Made by a program: the position numbers and the translations under genes. Source: Atriophallophorus winterbourni (taxonomy: Eukaryota > Platyhelminthes > Trematoda > Plagiorchiida > Microphallidae). From it: DNA of 64,000 nt. The stretch covers positions 21,520-85,519 of the forward strand of contig JACCGJ010001410.1 of the NCBI GenBank assembly GCA_013407085.1, given 5' to 3'. Positions 43,953 through 55,824 of the stretch are shown piece after piece. The notes under the pieces are model-generated. The model ran no database searches. It was not told the origin of the DNA and worked only from the letters and a program-made list of their open reading frames with translations. Position 1 is the first letter of the stretch, and every line of letters begins with the position of its first letter.

Positions 43953-44167
43953 TATGTATGAAAGAACAAGCCTGATCCAGGCAAAGTCGTATACTGCACT
44001 TGGGCTGAGATACTGTCAGGTTGCCCAGGCCTAGACAGATTTGAGATAGAAAATAGTAATGGAAGTGAGACTCCAGCGTGTTTCCACATGTAGCTCACTA
44101 CCGGTGGCCAGCCAATTTAGCACGGTGTTAGCCACACGGCACAAAAGTACTGCACGACTGCACACAT
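43953..44167 (-). repeat. SINE-A, last copy of the cluster
   Basis: Copy with a short deletion (AGGCAAAGTCGTATACTGCA). No further SINE-A body is seen to the right. Confidence 0.66.
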
Positions 44168-44435
44168 CCACATAAAAATGAAAGAAGTAACAGTGAGGGT
44201 TTTGGCGACTTTGCATCTGAATGATTATCCATTTAATAGATAGACGAGCAAACCTTATAAGTCTCGGAGCGGGTATCCAATTTTGATGTTTGATGAATCT
44301 TGAACATTGCCAAGATGATAGGCGGTGTTAGAGGGTAAAAGCGACAATGAAGCTGTCATGATAATTGTTACTGCGGACGATCAATAAGCGAAACTGAAAT
44401 CAAAATCCAAGCGGTGGCGACAGGGTTTACTCAAG

Positions 44436-44620
44436 AGGACAATTTCTTTTGAACAAATGCAGGCCTTGTTGCAGCGACAGCAAAAAAAATTCGATCTATC
44501 TCAGCAGAAGCTAATTGAATTGCAGACACGAAATGTGACCATTCAGCCACAGGTAATACAACATCGCTTTTCGATTCCATTGCCAATACAAACCTGGATT
44601 TTTAATGTGATCCGAATGCT
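44436..44620 (+). mobile_element. Gypsy-type gag, N-terminal piece
   Basis: FEQMQALLQRQQKKFDLSQQ and KLIELQTRNVTIQPQ match the start of gag proteins of trematode Gypsy (CsRn1-like) elements. The reading stops where RTE sequence begins at about 44.63 kb and resumes after it. Confidence 0.55.
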
Positions 44621-44631
44621 GGTGTACATTT

Positions 44632-45776
44632 TGAATCAGGATGGATTTAGCTATGAAGCACGCTTTCAGGACGAGGACAGAAAGAATTTACCTGCGCACG
44701 CGAAGTGATAGTAAGCTTTTCAACCTGAACCGGTTGAGAGCACAAACCAAGGCACGAAATGTGCTAATCCGTGACCTGCTGTTTGCCCCCGATGCAGCCT
44801 TTATTGCTCACTCCCAAGAGCTCCTCTAGTCGCTAATGGACTGTTTTTCGTCGGCACGCAAAGACTTTGGGCTAAAAATCAGCATGAGCAAGACCAAAGT
44901 CTTTGGTCAAGGGACTGTATCACCTCCCATCATCACTGTTGGAAACTGTCATCTTGAATCAGTACATCATTTCACATACCTTCGTTTAACCATTGCGGAA
45001 AACTTCTCGCTAGACACGAAGATTGATAAGCGGATTGGCTGCCATTCTGTCCCGATTGAACTCTCGTGTTTGGGGTAACCGCAAGCTGACTGTGAAGACA
45101 AAGATGATGGTATACAGCGCTTGCGTACTGAATGCTTTACTGTACGACTGTGAAACCTGGACAACCCACGCAAGACACGAACGGAAGCTAAATGCGTTCC
45201 ATCTACGAAGCATCCGTCGTATCTTGAACATATCGTGGATGGACAGTGACTAATGTTGATGTGTTTTCAAAAGCTGGTCTACAGAGCAAGTTCACCCTAT
45301 TGCGACAGCGCTGCCTGCGGTGGCTTGGTCATGTCTGCAGAATGGAAAATGGTCGTATTCCAAAAGATCTACTCTATGGTGAGTTGCAATTAGGAAGTCC
45401 ACCATTGGGTAGACCGCACTTGCGGTACAAAGACGTTTGCAAAAGAAATATGAAATTTCTTGACATTGACCCGGCGAGTTGGGAAGAACTACCTCTTGAC
45501 CACTCACATTGGAGGCATTGTGTAAAGCGTCGTCTGCAAGCTGGGGCGGAGCAGATACAGCTCTTGGCTGCTGAACGCAGATCACGCCGATGGCGTGCAA
45601 CTGATGCAATACAACCGAGTTATGACTATCGTTGCCAGCGTTGCGGGAGAGATTGTTCCTCCCAAATCGGACTGTTTAGTCATTCAAAAAGCTGTAGAAC
45701 ATGAAAATTCATGTGATTGTGATGTACATCCATGGTCGACATCGACCGAAAGAGGCCAACAACAACAACGATGATG
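44632..45776 (+). mobile_element. RTE-like LINE with C-terminal zinc-finger region, inserted in the gag
   Basis: Plus-strand RT palm to C-terminus: IYLRTRSDSKLFNLNRL, VLIRDLLFAPDAAFIAHSQE (APD in place of ADD, so catalytically dead), GLKISMSKTKVFGQG, HFTYLRLTI, GNRKLTVKTKMMVYSACV, RCLRWLGHVCRMENGRIPKD and WEELPLDHSHWRHCVKRRLQ. The protein ends with CQRCGRDCSSQIGLFSHSKSC, a C2HC/C2H2-like finger that many RTE proteins carry. At least two frameshifts or stops. The 3' end reads GGCCAACAACAACAACGATG. Its relative is at 8.8-9.6 kb. Confidence 0.85.
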
Positions 45777-46395
45777 CTAGAAAAGCTCGACTGCTGCCAC
45801 GGAAGCTGAGCGCTGCCAAACCTGAACGATATTTGAATTTCATCTTGCCGAAGAACCTCGTGATTTCACCTTTGATGAAACCGTGAAAGGCCTTAGTCAA
45901 CTTTTCGGAGAACAATCGTCTTTGTTCAATATTCGAAATCAGTGCTACAAATTGGCTTAGAACGAGGCTGATGATTTCATCACTTATGCAAGCATGGTTA
46001 ATTGCGAAAGTGAAAGATTCAAGCTTCGCACAATAACCGATGATCAGTTCAAATCCCTTATTTTTATCTGTGGATTTCAATCTCTTGAAGATGCTAATAT
46101 TCGTACCCGTATTTTGAATAACATGGAAAACGATCCAGAAATGACTTCCAATCGATCACCAGTGTCAAAGGCTGCTGTATCTCAAACATGAAGCGGAAGT
46201 TTACAAGTCCACGTGATGAAAACATTCCGCGGTCAGTCAATCAAGAAGCCATCAAGCAGCTACCGAACCGCAACTACAAACCGCCTCCCTACAAGGAATG
46301 TGGTGAGTGGAATTATACCCATCTATGCCCGTTCAAGCGTCATGTATGCCAGAGGTGCCACAAACGCGGTCACAAAGAAAACTGCTGTGGAGGTC
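45777..46395 (+). mobile_element. Gypsy (CsRn1-like) gag, C-terminal piece with zinc knuckle
   Basis: Across frameshifts: ERYLNFILPK, DFTFDETVKGLSQLFGEQSS, DDFITYASMVNCESERFKLR, TITDDQFKSLIFICGFQS and RTRILNNMENDPEMT. The end reads CGEWNYTHLCPFKRHVCQRC followed by HKRGHKENCC. The last motif is a C-x2-C-x4-H-x4-C knuckle preceded by an extra Cys-rich segment, as in CsRn1-type gag. No protease or RT follows: LINE sequence takes over at about 46.4 kb. Confidence 0.75.
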
Positions 46396-46837
46396 ATGCC
46401 GGATTTCCAGTCCGTCGGTATGACATTTTGGGATAATGATTAGCAAAATATCTTAGCCAGAGATCTGCATAAAATTGTGCACAATGCTTGATTATATTTG
46501 GGGTGATTTTATCATAACCAGGGGATTTTCTGGGATCCAACAATAGTAGAGTTCCCAGCACCTTTTCTTTGATAATGATTATAGTGTCCAATGGTACAGG
46601 ATGCGTTATTCCTGGATCCAGTTGTATATCCACGCTTTCTTTTGGACTAAATACTGTAGCATAATAATTTAAGAGAACATCCGCGGTCAGCAGCATTGGT
46701 GGGTGCGTAAGACCGTAACTCCGGGTTTTACCGAACACTGCTTGTTCACTTTCTGGTAAATGAGCTTTGGATTACGCTCCACTTTAACAACTGCTTCACA
46801 GGACGGGAATTTTTCAAGGTCAACGTGGTATTTTGCT

Positions 46838-47164
46838 TCAGTTCAGTTCAGTTCAGTTCAGTTTGCACAGGACAGTATGTGGCTGACAAGCCAATCGAGC
46901 GTCCAGAATTTCTTTCGGTGGAATGCTGCGGAGAAGCACCCACCACTGCCAAAGGGTCAATCCTTTTTCTCCGTGTGAAACCTCTGATGGTCGTAGGACT
47001 AGGAGAATGTAGTTGGAGGAGCACCGCGCTATAATCAATGCACTGCCAAAAGGTAATTTTCTTTCTTCTCTGTTTGCAATCTCTGATGATCGCGGTGCCA
47101 GGCGCTGTAGTAGTAGGATAGTAGTAGGACAGCAACGCGCAATAATCGATGCTGGAAAAAGACA
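46838..47164 (-). repeat. Repeat family B, (CAGTT)n-tailed, with internal duplication
   Basis: On the plus strand it starts with CAGTTCAGTTCAGTTCAGTT, then GCACAGGACAGTATGTGGCT, AAGCCAATCGAGCGTCCAGA and ATTTCTTTCGGTGGAA. So the element reads minus with a (GAACT)n tail. The unit ACTGCCAAA...AATCAATGCA (about 100 bp) is repeated in diverged form as CTGCCAAAAGG...AATCGATGCTGG. Confidence 0.7.
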
Positions 47165-47165
47165 A

Positions 47166-47395
47166 GGCAGTTCAGTTCAGTTGCACAGGACAGTAAGTGG
47201 CCAACGAGCCAATCGAGCGTCCAGAATTTCTTTCGGTGGAAAGCTGCAGAGAAGCAACTACCATTGCCAAAGCGTTTATTCCTATTGTGATTTGGATATC
47301 CTCGACGATCGCGATGCCAAGGGATTATCCGGGTTGTATTTAGGAACCACCACGTAATGAATGATGCTGGAAAGATAAGAATAAATTCCTCCAAA
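47166..47395 (-). repeat. Repeat family B, second tandem copy
   Basis: GGCAGTTCAGTTCAGTTGCA tail directly against the previous copy, same body, ending near GATGCTGGAAAGATAAGAAT. Both copies sit inside the LINE linker. Confidence 0.7.
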
Positions 47396-49929
47396 GACTC
47401 TACCAAAGACTCTTGCTTAACAGCTAAACATTTCTTAGTTCTACTCCGAATAAAAAACTGGTTGTTGTAGCTGCATTTGTGTGGTACCAAAATCGAGTTT
47501 TCGTGAATCTTCAAATTCAGATAATTCAGAAACGAATTGTAATATGAGCCAGAATCCATTGAATCAAACTAATGAGTGTGTACATCCAGGAGACTGATAT
47601 TTCAGGATTCAAATGGTATTTTTCTTATGACTTTCGTCTGTTCACTCAATCGTTCCGCACTACATACATAATCAAACAAAAGCAAAACATGATCACTCTT
47701 TCCCGGTCGTGCCAGGTATTGTATATCCTCTACTTCGGTTGCCTCAGGCGTTAGGACAAGGTCAAGGGTTGAAGGTTGGTCAAGACCCAGCCAGCGAGTT
47801 GGCTGGTTAACGTGATTGCGCAGTAAAGCAATTTCTATAACCTCCTTGAATGTATGTTTAAACGAATGCAGGGAGTGCTCACCTTTTTAAAACAGATGCG
47901 GGAGATTAAAATCGCCAAAGATCAGTAATTGCGTAGTCTGTCATCTTGTGATGTGTTGCAAGGATTCGATTAGCTTATCGTTGAATGAGCTTTCGGATGA
48001 TGGCGAGCGGTAAGTGATGCCGATCATACATTTATCTCCATTGACCAGTTTTACTGAACACCACATCGTATCAGGAAGGCAGAGTTCAGGATGATCGATG
48101 ACGTTACACTGCGCTAAACGTTCGTGATAGTAGACTGCAACTTCACCACCAGATATTCGATCGCGATCGCGACGGAGTAGTGACATTTTCTTAATCAAAA
48201 GCTCAACATCAGTCATGCAGGGCTGGAACCAAGTCTCTGTAACTGCAGCCAAATCAGGTGAAAGTCTTTCACAAAGCTCACATAGTTCAGCTAATTTGTT
48301 AGGTAAACACTGTTAGAGGATCTCGGCATTCTAAAAGTGTCTACGACAATGGAATCACGAGATCCAATAGCATCGGCAATGTATAACCATTGCTTCAGAT
48401 CATGTTGCTTTGATTCTTATGCTTATACTACACAAACACTTCCCGAAACAGAGGAATATCAAACTACATGAAGTAGACTGGTCTCGACAAGTAGATTGAC
48501 CTTTTCTTTTCCACCAGGGTATGTCGGCTTGGACTCGACAGGTCAAACCACGACAAGAACTGAGTTGATGCGCATTTAGGATGACTTCATCCATTTCAGA
48601 TTTAGTTCGCAATGTCACCCTTAATAGGCGCAGCCGGTCTACATGTGGGGATCCTTTATGCCGAGCTAAGCGCGTCATCAATGTAGGTACCAAAGCTTTC
48701 AAGCCCATGTGTGTACAGAGCTTAGTCCATTCCTTCAGCTCATGTGCATTCTTGCTGTAAAAAGAGAATCGGTCGATTCCGGGATATTTGTGCAGATTAC
48801 TCTGAGAGCGATATCTGTCTTAGTAGTTTGCTTTTTTGGGGAAGCTCGGATTTAGTAAATACACGACGGGGAGTTCTGGACAAAGTGTTCACAATTTCAC
48901 CAGATGTGGACCTAGCTAAGCAGGGTTCAGTTGGTCCATCTTTATTAACTCCGAATGAGCTATCACCACATTGAGGGAGCAGATATTGGTGTATTTTTCT
49001 TTTCCATTTTGTCTTGAGCAACATTTATTTCGGGTCAAATTGCGTTGGCTAGTGTATCTACCAAAAGCATTTCAAATGTTTCCTCAAGTTTGGGATAGCA
49101 ATTTTCCAAAATCTCCTTTCGAGATTCCAGGTTTGCCTCATAGGGAGGATTTGTAGTCGTATCACTAGGCTGTTTACTTTGACATGCACAACATACGTAG
49201 CAAACAATGGGTAAATCAAAGTTGTTAATAAAAGTTAACATTTCCTGTGTTAGGGCTTTATCACATTCGGTATGTATTTTTCCCAAACAGTCAAAACATT
49301 TAACAACGTTGGATCTGGCACTTACCCCTTTGTTACACATCTGACACGCATCACGTGCTGCCTTTTTTATCTGGGTCATCGAGGTCATCCTTCGCATCAT
49401 TGTTACAATCCAACGAGTGATGAGTCAGTTCACTTCGCGCTGCAGTTGTTTATCGATCGATAACTACTGGTGGAGTGAATGCGTTGGATCGGAGTGACGC
49501 GATCCAAGCGGTAAAATGCGAACGAGTTGCATAAAAGCGATGCGGTTGAACGAGTTTCTATCTGATAGCTGTAACGGACAAGTACCATATGTCACATCTC
49601 CATGATTTCGATTTGATATTACACGGCAAATGAGTTTTGACTAAGCGTAATCTTGTCATAACCCATCATGAAATTCAAATTGTTGATGACAACATTCTCG
49701 AAACAGCCAACACAACCCCGTTTGAAATCTTTGAATTTGTCCGGATTCCATTTGATATAAGGAATGCTGCACAAACGTTCAAAGTGATTCAAAGTGATTC
49801 AAAGTTGTAATGGTCTAAAAAGCATTTAGCTTAACAATAACCATAGGATGGAGTTATGAGGTATATACAATAAAGAAGAAGAACAGGAAAACTCATGTAG
49901 TGTAAATCGTATCAAAGTTTGGGTTGTCT

Positions 49930-50110
49930 CTCAAGTGTTTGTCCAAATTAGCTTTAAAAATATCCAGGTTGGCTGAGTGTGTAACAGTGGAGGGAGGGTG
50001 TTCCATGTGAAACTTACACGTACAGCATACGAATATCTTCGACAGTTCAGTCTTGAAGTGGGAATAAGCACTGAAAGTTCATGTTTCCGACTGGCACGGG
50101 GTGGTCTTTG
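49930..50110 (-). mobile_element. CR1-like LINE C-terminal fragment
   Basis: The minus strand reads RKHELSVLIPTSRLNCRRYS and VSFTWNTLPPLLHTQP. The 3' flank at 49840 contains ACAATAACCATAGGATGGAG, the reverse of the CR1 3' UTR motif seen near 22.19 kb. Confidence 0.62.
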
Positions 50111-50231
50111 AGAAACAAACTACCATTCAACTTCCAAAAGTGCAAGGCGTTAAACATTGGAAAGACTGTTAATTACAACTACACTCTTGGGTCCCACCAA
50201 CTCGTCTGGACAACTGAAGAGAAGGATTTGG
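50111..50231 (+). mobile_element. CR1-like LINE RT fragment ending at EEKDLGV
   Basis: The plus strand reads LPFNFQKCKALNIGKTVN and WTTEEKDLGV, then switches within one codon into BEL gag sequence. These motifs belong to the C-terminal half of RT, yet earlier RT blocks lie further right, so the locus is scrambled. Confidence 0.65.
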
Positions 50232-50362
50232 GTGTAAAGGACCTCATCGAATAGAAAACTGCCCTACATATCTGAAGGCTGATGTGAAAGACAGATGGGC
50301 TATTGCTAAGCAACACGGTCTGTGCTACGTTTGCTTGAACCGGTCTCATAAAGCATGCGACT
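50232..50362 (+). mobile_element. 131-bp copy of BEL gag zinc-knuckle sequence
   Basis: By eye identical, base for base, to 52455-52585 inside the BEL/Pao gag (from GTGTAAAGGACCTCATCG to AAAGCATGCGACT). It encodes the HRIENCP knuckle end and CYVCLNRSHKACD. The flanks on both sides are CR1-like LINE. Confidence 0.9.
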
Positions 50363-50726
50363 AACGAAGTCTTACATGGACTACCATTCGTCCACGCCAA
50401 TATCGATGATGTCCACCTCGAGCGAAGTAATTTTGCACGGTAGATTTTGCTCGGGACGTACAGAATCTAGACGGAAATAAATCCGTCAAACCTGACGATA
50501 TGTATCCCTAAATTGTAAAGGTAGTAGCTGAGGTATCAGAAGAGCCTCTCTGTAGGTTATAAAGCAAATCGCTCTGTATAGGCATTCTACCAGATGACTG
50601 GAAGAAAATCGTTTTCGTTCACAAAGGGAGGTTGCGCAAACAGAGTAAAGAATTTCTGATCGGTAAGCGTGAATGGTGTTTTAAGTAAAGATTGGTAGAG
50701 TCTTGTCAGGAATCGGTTGTGCAGCC
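50363..50726 (+). mobile_element. CR1-like LINE, part left of the BEL insertion
   Basis: Plus-strand block VQNLDGNKSVKPDDMYP, KVVAEVSEEPLCRL and GILPDDWKKIVFVHKG is the start of an RT domain. The last bases read through to the CAGCC target site, and the same reading continues right of the BEL element at 56349. Confidence 0.75.
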
Positions 50727-51245
50727 TGTAAATGACAAAAATTTGTGTAAAATTCCTTCTTATTTTTCTATTTATACAAATCGATTTTTTCTTAATTCTT
50801 CACGGTTTTACCTATTTGTGTATAAATTTTTGATACTGTTCGATTCACTTGTACACATTTTTTGTTTTGTTGAACTAATTGATTTTGCTTGGGTGCCATT
50901 AAATTCCACATATTTTTGCACGTGGTATTTGGGCTCATTTTATTGTTTTAATTTGGACACCAATTTGTGTGTCATTTGTTGTTTGATACAGAAATTTGGA
51001 CAACAACATTGGTAAATTAACTATTTCTAGTTTTTATGCGTCAGGTCGTCATTTTCATTGAATCTATCATTGCTGGAGTTTTGACTCCATTGTACCGGTG
51101 CGTTCCGATATAATTGAGGTTTGTATACCATTATTATTGTAACTGTCATAAATTACAGTACCGTAGTAAACCCAAATCGTGGTTCTGAATTTGCCGAACA
51201 AGGGACGGGGGATCTACGCGTTAACTAACGACATTGGTCGATACA
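50727..51245 (+). repeat. 5' LTR of the BEL/Pao element
   Basis: 519 bp. I count ten substitutions against the 3' LTR (about 1.9%). It contains TATAAATT at 50821, which is TATACATT in the 3' LTR. Confidence 0.92.
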
Positions 51246-51474
51246 GTACTCAATTTGGAACTGGATTTTGATTCTTCTCCAACTGGACGAGAAGTATTCG
51301 TTTTCTTCCCGAACTTGACAGAAAGTACTTAAATGGAATTGCTTAAGTGGATACGGTCAATTGGATCGCCAATCCAGCGAAACGAGGATCAACTTGGACC
51401 CTCGTACATCTACTCATTTCTGTTCAAACATTGGTGACGTTCTTGGCTTTTTTATTTTTTTTTCGCCATTTTCG

Positions 51475-54400
51475 ATGATGTCACGTAAATCTAAACGTCT
51501 AAACACTACTGATAAGCTTGCCTGTAATGGTGATAGTGACACTGTTGGTTCTGCCTCGCGTAAGTCTTGTATATCATCTCGAGGTAGTCCTAATTTCAAC
51601 TCTAAACATGGGCCGTCTGTGCGTGAGCTCAAATTAGAGAGAGATTTAGTTATTGCTAAGGAGACGATAGCTCGTTTGAGCGGATGCAGTGTCAACGACA
51701 ACTATGTTGCTGAAGTTCCGGTTAATCGACATATTGAGTCGGAAGCGGTGAAGATGTCACAAAAGGTCGTCAACGATGTGGCTTCATTGCCTAGGGTAGA
51801 GTTATCTACATTTGATGGCAATTCGGTGGATTACTGGAAATTTATTCGGTAATTTGAGTGTTATATAGAATCGAAAACTTGCGATTCCGGACAGCGTTTG
51901 CTATATCTTATGTATTATTGCCGAGGCAATGCTCGAAAAGCGATTGATGCTTGTGTGATGCTGTCGCCTGAAGACGGGTATAAAAGAGCACGCAGCATCC
52001 TACAGGAAATGTTTGGCCTGCCTCATGTCGTTGCACGCTCGTTATTGACCGAGGTGTTGAGTGAAGCAGCCAAAGTAAGAAGCGATTCGGATAGTCTGTC
52101 AAACCTTGCTTTGAAGATGGAAAGTTGTCAGATTGCTTTAAAGCAAATGCGCTGTGAAGCAGACTTGAACTCTGTCACCACCTTGGAAGGATTGGTCAAA
52201 TGTTTGCCGGCTGGACTACAACAGCAATGGGCTGACCTGGCAGATGCGATTGCCGCTGATGGGTCAGAAGTTGACTTTGCACGTTTATCCGAGTTTGTCT
52301 CCCGCAAAGCGAGAATCGCCAGGAGCAGGTTTGGCATGCTCATTAATGGGACTAATGGGTCAACTAAGCCATCAGAGAAATTGAAATTGTCCGAAGGACG
52401 GAGAGTGTACATGACCACATGTTACTCCCCATCAATGCGAATAGAATGCTACCAGTGTAAAGGACCTCATCGAATAGAAAACTGCCCTACATATCTGAAG
52501 GCTGATGTGAAAGACAGATGGGCTATTGCTAAGCAACACGGTCTGTGCTACGTTTGCTTGAACCGGTCTCATAAAGCATGCGACTGCAAGGTGCCGACTG
52601 TTTGCTCCGTCGAAGGGTGTGGTAGACGTCACCATTCGTCTCTACATTATAATCGTATAAGTGAGCAACAAAAAACTATTAATTACAGTGCTACTGCTCT
52701 CAGTCCAGCAGTAAGCCTGGGTTACCTGACGGTGAAAATTGACACGCCTATGGGGCTTGTTCCAGTCGTAGCGTTACTCGATAATGGCTCGGATACCACT
52801 CTGATCTCACAAAGATTTGTTGAGAAATTCGGTATGCCTAGTGTCGCAGTTGATGTGTCGATAACCTCGCTCGGTTTGCATCGAAAATTGAAAAGTTCAG
52901 TATTGAGTTTCAATGTACATTCCGTTGACGGGGATGAAGTAATTCATGTTGCCGAAGCCTACACGGTTTCCAAGTTACCTGAAGTAACAATGAATTCCCC
53001 GAATAGTATCATCGCAAGATATGATCATTTGAAGGATCTAAGATTCTCGGAGAATATTGGACAAGAAATAACCTTGCTGATTGGATGTAACGTTCCGGAA
53101 GCGCATTGGGCGTTGGAACAGCGATTAGGAGGCAGGCGCCGTCCATTTGCAACGAAAACATTGTTGGGTTGGATTTTGCAAGGACCGGCATGCCAAGACT
53201 CGAAAAATGTCTTCAGTTTAAATTCTTCTACGGATGAAGGGTCCATCGATGAATGTATAAGGAGGCTACACAATACTGAATTTGCGGATATTGCCACAGA
53301 AAGCAAGGAACGATCGCGTGAGGATGAAGAAGCATTTTCTCTAGTAAAACGATCAAAATTTATTGACGGTCACTTCCAGGTGCCGCTACCATGGAGGGGT
53401 GATAGACGTAAACTTACCGCAAATTATTGGATAGCGGAAAAGCGCTTGGGCTACTTGAGGCGTCGATTCGAACGTGACAGTGCGTTATTCGAACGCTACA
53501 ACAGGATAATGGCACATCATTTGACTACTGGTTATATCGAAACCGTTCCGAGTAATGCAGATGAGAATAATGCTTGGTATTTGCCTCACCATCCTGTTTT
53601 CAATCCTAAGAAACCAGAGAAGCTTAGAATTGTGTTCGATTGTGCTGCTAAACACAACGGTGTTTCGTTGAATGATGCCCTACTTCAAGGACCAAATCTG
53701 ACAACGAATTTGATCGACGTGTTGATACGCTTCCGCTTACACGCCTATGCCGTCGCCGCTGATATCGAAGAAATGTTCTTACAGGTAAAGGTGCCAGAGA
53801 ATGATAGAGATGCTCTTCGAATTCTCTGGTGGGACAAAAATGACATTTCGGGTCCCATTAAAAGGTTTCGGATGACGGTTCATCCTTTTGGTGCAACGTC
53901 GTCTCCATTCTGCGCAACGTTCGCACTGCGCAAAACGGTTGAGCAATTCGGACATCTATTTGAAAAGAAAATCGGAGACTATGTTTCAAGAAATTTTTAT
54001 GTGGATGACTGTTTGATATCAGTGCCTACTGAACTCGAAGCAAAATCCTTGGTGAAGCAGTTGTCTGCATTGTTACGAATGGGAGATTTTCGTTTGACAA
54101 AATGGATTTCCAATGATCGTAATTTACTTGAAGATGTGCCGGAGGACGAACGCGCACCTAATGTTCGAGTTATTAGCCAAGATAAGCTTCCGACCGAAAG
54201 AATGCTGGGTGTTAAATGGAATGCAGACATTGACGAATTCGCGTTTGATCTGAAACTGCCAAAACGCCCAACGACGAAACGCAGTTTGTTGTCAGTTGTT
54301 AGTGGGTTGTATGACCCACTTGGCCTCATGAGTCCTTGGATTTTTCCTGGGAAGTTTTCACTACAAAATTGTTGCAGAAAACCTTTGGGTTGGGACGAGA

Positions 54401-55599
54401 CGATGTGTGATGATCTTCAACTAATGTGTGATAAGTGGATCAGTAGCATGCATGTAATCAAGGAGTTACGTATTCCAAGACGCATTAGCGAAATGAATGA
54501 GAGTATGTCGTCTTTGAGTCTTCACGTTTTCAGCGATGCTTCGGAATCTGGCCATGGCGATTTTGCATATGGACGTTTGTATAATGATTCAGTCATGTCA
54601 CCGGTTCGTCTATTATTTTCAAAATCTCGAGTGAATCCACTGAAAGCGGTATCGATTCCTAGGTTGGAATTAGCCGCAGCTGTACTTGCGGTACGTGTAT
54701 ATCTGATTCTGAAATCCGCCTTTGGTGAACTTGTCAAAAACGTTTTCTTATGGACTGATTCGATGACCGTTTTGTATTATATTACCAATCGAACTAGTCG
54801 TTTCTCAACGTTCGTAGCGAATCGTTTGACCTTCATACATGAACACACGATACCTTGCCAGTGAAGGCATGTTGGTACACGATTTAATCCGGCTGATTTG
54901 ACCTCCAGAGGTGTTATGGAATTGTCTCGATTGGGATTTTGGTTGAACGGCCCCGACTTCCTGAAACAAACCATTGATATGTGGCCTGAAGTAGTTGATC
55001 CACAGTGCAGCGAACGAATTGAATTCAAGCGTGCCAATTGTAACATTACTTCGGTTGAGTCAGAGTGTGGAATAGACGTCATTCTTCGTCGATTCTCTAG
55101 TTGGAAACGGCTTGTACGCTCGATTGCATGGCTGCTCCGTTTCAAGCGTTATGTTATTATCATGTTTGGTCATTGTTCCAATGGATCTTTATCGGTAGGC
55201 AAGATCGGATTAGACGAATTCCGGGATGCCGAAGCAGAAATTATTCGATTGACGCAGCGGAATGTATTTGGTGATAAGGCGCTAAGTGAGCCCTGTGAGT
55301 TCAATTTGTCATCATTGAAGAAGTTACGCCCATTTATTGATCAAGGTATTTGGAAAGTTGGTGGTCGATTGAGGCATTCTGATCTTGCAGATGGAAGCAT
55401 TCATCCCATTATAATTCCTAAAAGGCATAATGTTACTGACCTATTGATTTTTGATGTTCATCTGCTCGAAGGACATTCTGGGCCAGCGCATACCCTCAGC
55501 GTCCTGCGCAGGAAATTTTGGCTGCTGGAAGGAGCACAAGAAGAGGAATGCTCGGAGTCTGGCGTGGCGGCGCAGATAGGGCTAGCTCAAACTTCTTGA
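51475..55599 (+). pseudogene. BEL/Pao gag-pol polyprotein, two nonsense codons, truncated integrase
   Basis: One frame from the double ATG at 51475-51480 to 55599, broken by TAA (51850-51852, where Gln is expected after WKFIR) and TGA (54862-54864, where Trp is expected before RHVGTRFNPADLTSRG). Gag includes VELSTFDGNSVDYWKFIR (DUF1759 region). Knuckles are CYQCKGPHRIENC and CYVCLNRSHKACDC. Protease: VVALLDNGSDTTLIS. RT: PEKLRIVFDCAAKHNG, VHPFGATSSPF and catalytic FYVDDCL. RNase H: HVFSDASESGHG, LELAAAVLA and WTDSMTVLYY. Integrase keeps the zinc-binding part (HLLEGHSGPAHTLSVLRRKF) and then diverges after WLLEGAQ. It cannot make an integrase. Confidence 0.92.
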
Positions 55600-55824
55600 A
55601 GGGAGAACGGCAGAACCTGAGGGCGTGGTGGGTCTTAGTCCGGCAAACTATTTCCCTATAAAAAGCCACATGTGTCCAATGATGGCGATGCGATGTGGCG
55701 TGTGTGACTCGCCACTAAATAGAGTCATTGCCATTCTGCTTTATTCAGGGTCGGGTAGTTAGGAAGGTGGAACCAATCAGTTTGTTCATTCAGAAGTTAG
55801 CTCTAGAAGGAATTTGGCGGGCAG

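Larger units (their letters stand above)
46397..49480 (-). mobile_element. CR1-like LINE with PHD-finger ORF1, endonuclease and RT start
   Basis: Read right to left. ORF1 at 49400-49035 has a PHD-like finger: CQMCNKGVSARSNVVKCFDC, HTECD, then CYVCCAC. ORF1 pieces continue to about 48400 (LRVTLRTKSEMDEVILNAHQ). The endonuclease at 48252-47941 reads AAVTETWFQPCMTDVELLIK and GDKCMIGITYRSPSSE. The linker is at 47559-47400 (FIRSRTKKCLAVKQ). Two pentamer-tailed B repeats then interrupt it. The element resumes at about 46835 with NPKLIYQKVNKQ and RT block 1 (LDPRKSPGYDKITPNIIKHC) and stops near VIPTDWKSGM. Frameshifts throughout. The 5' end may be close to complete. Confidence 0.78.
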
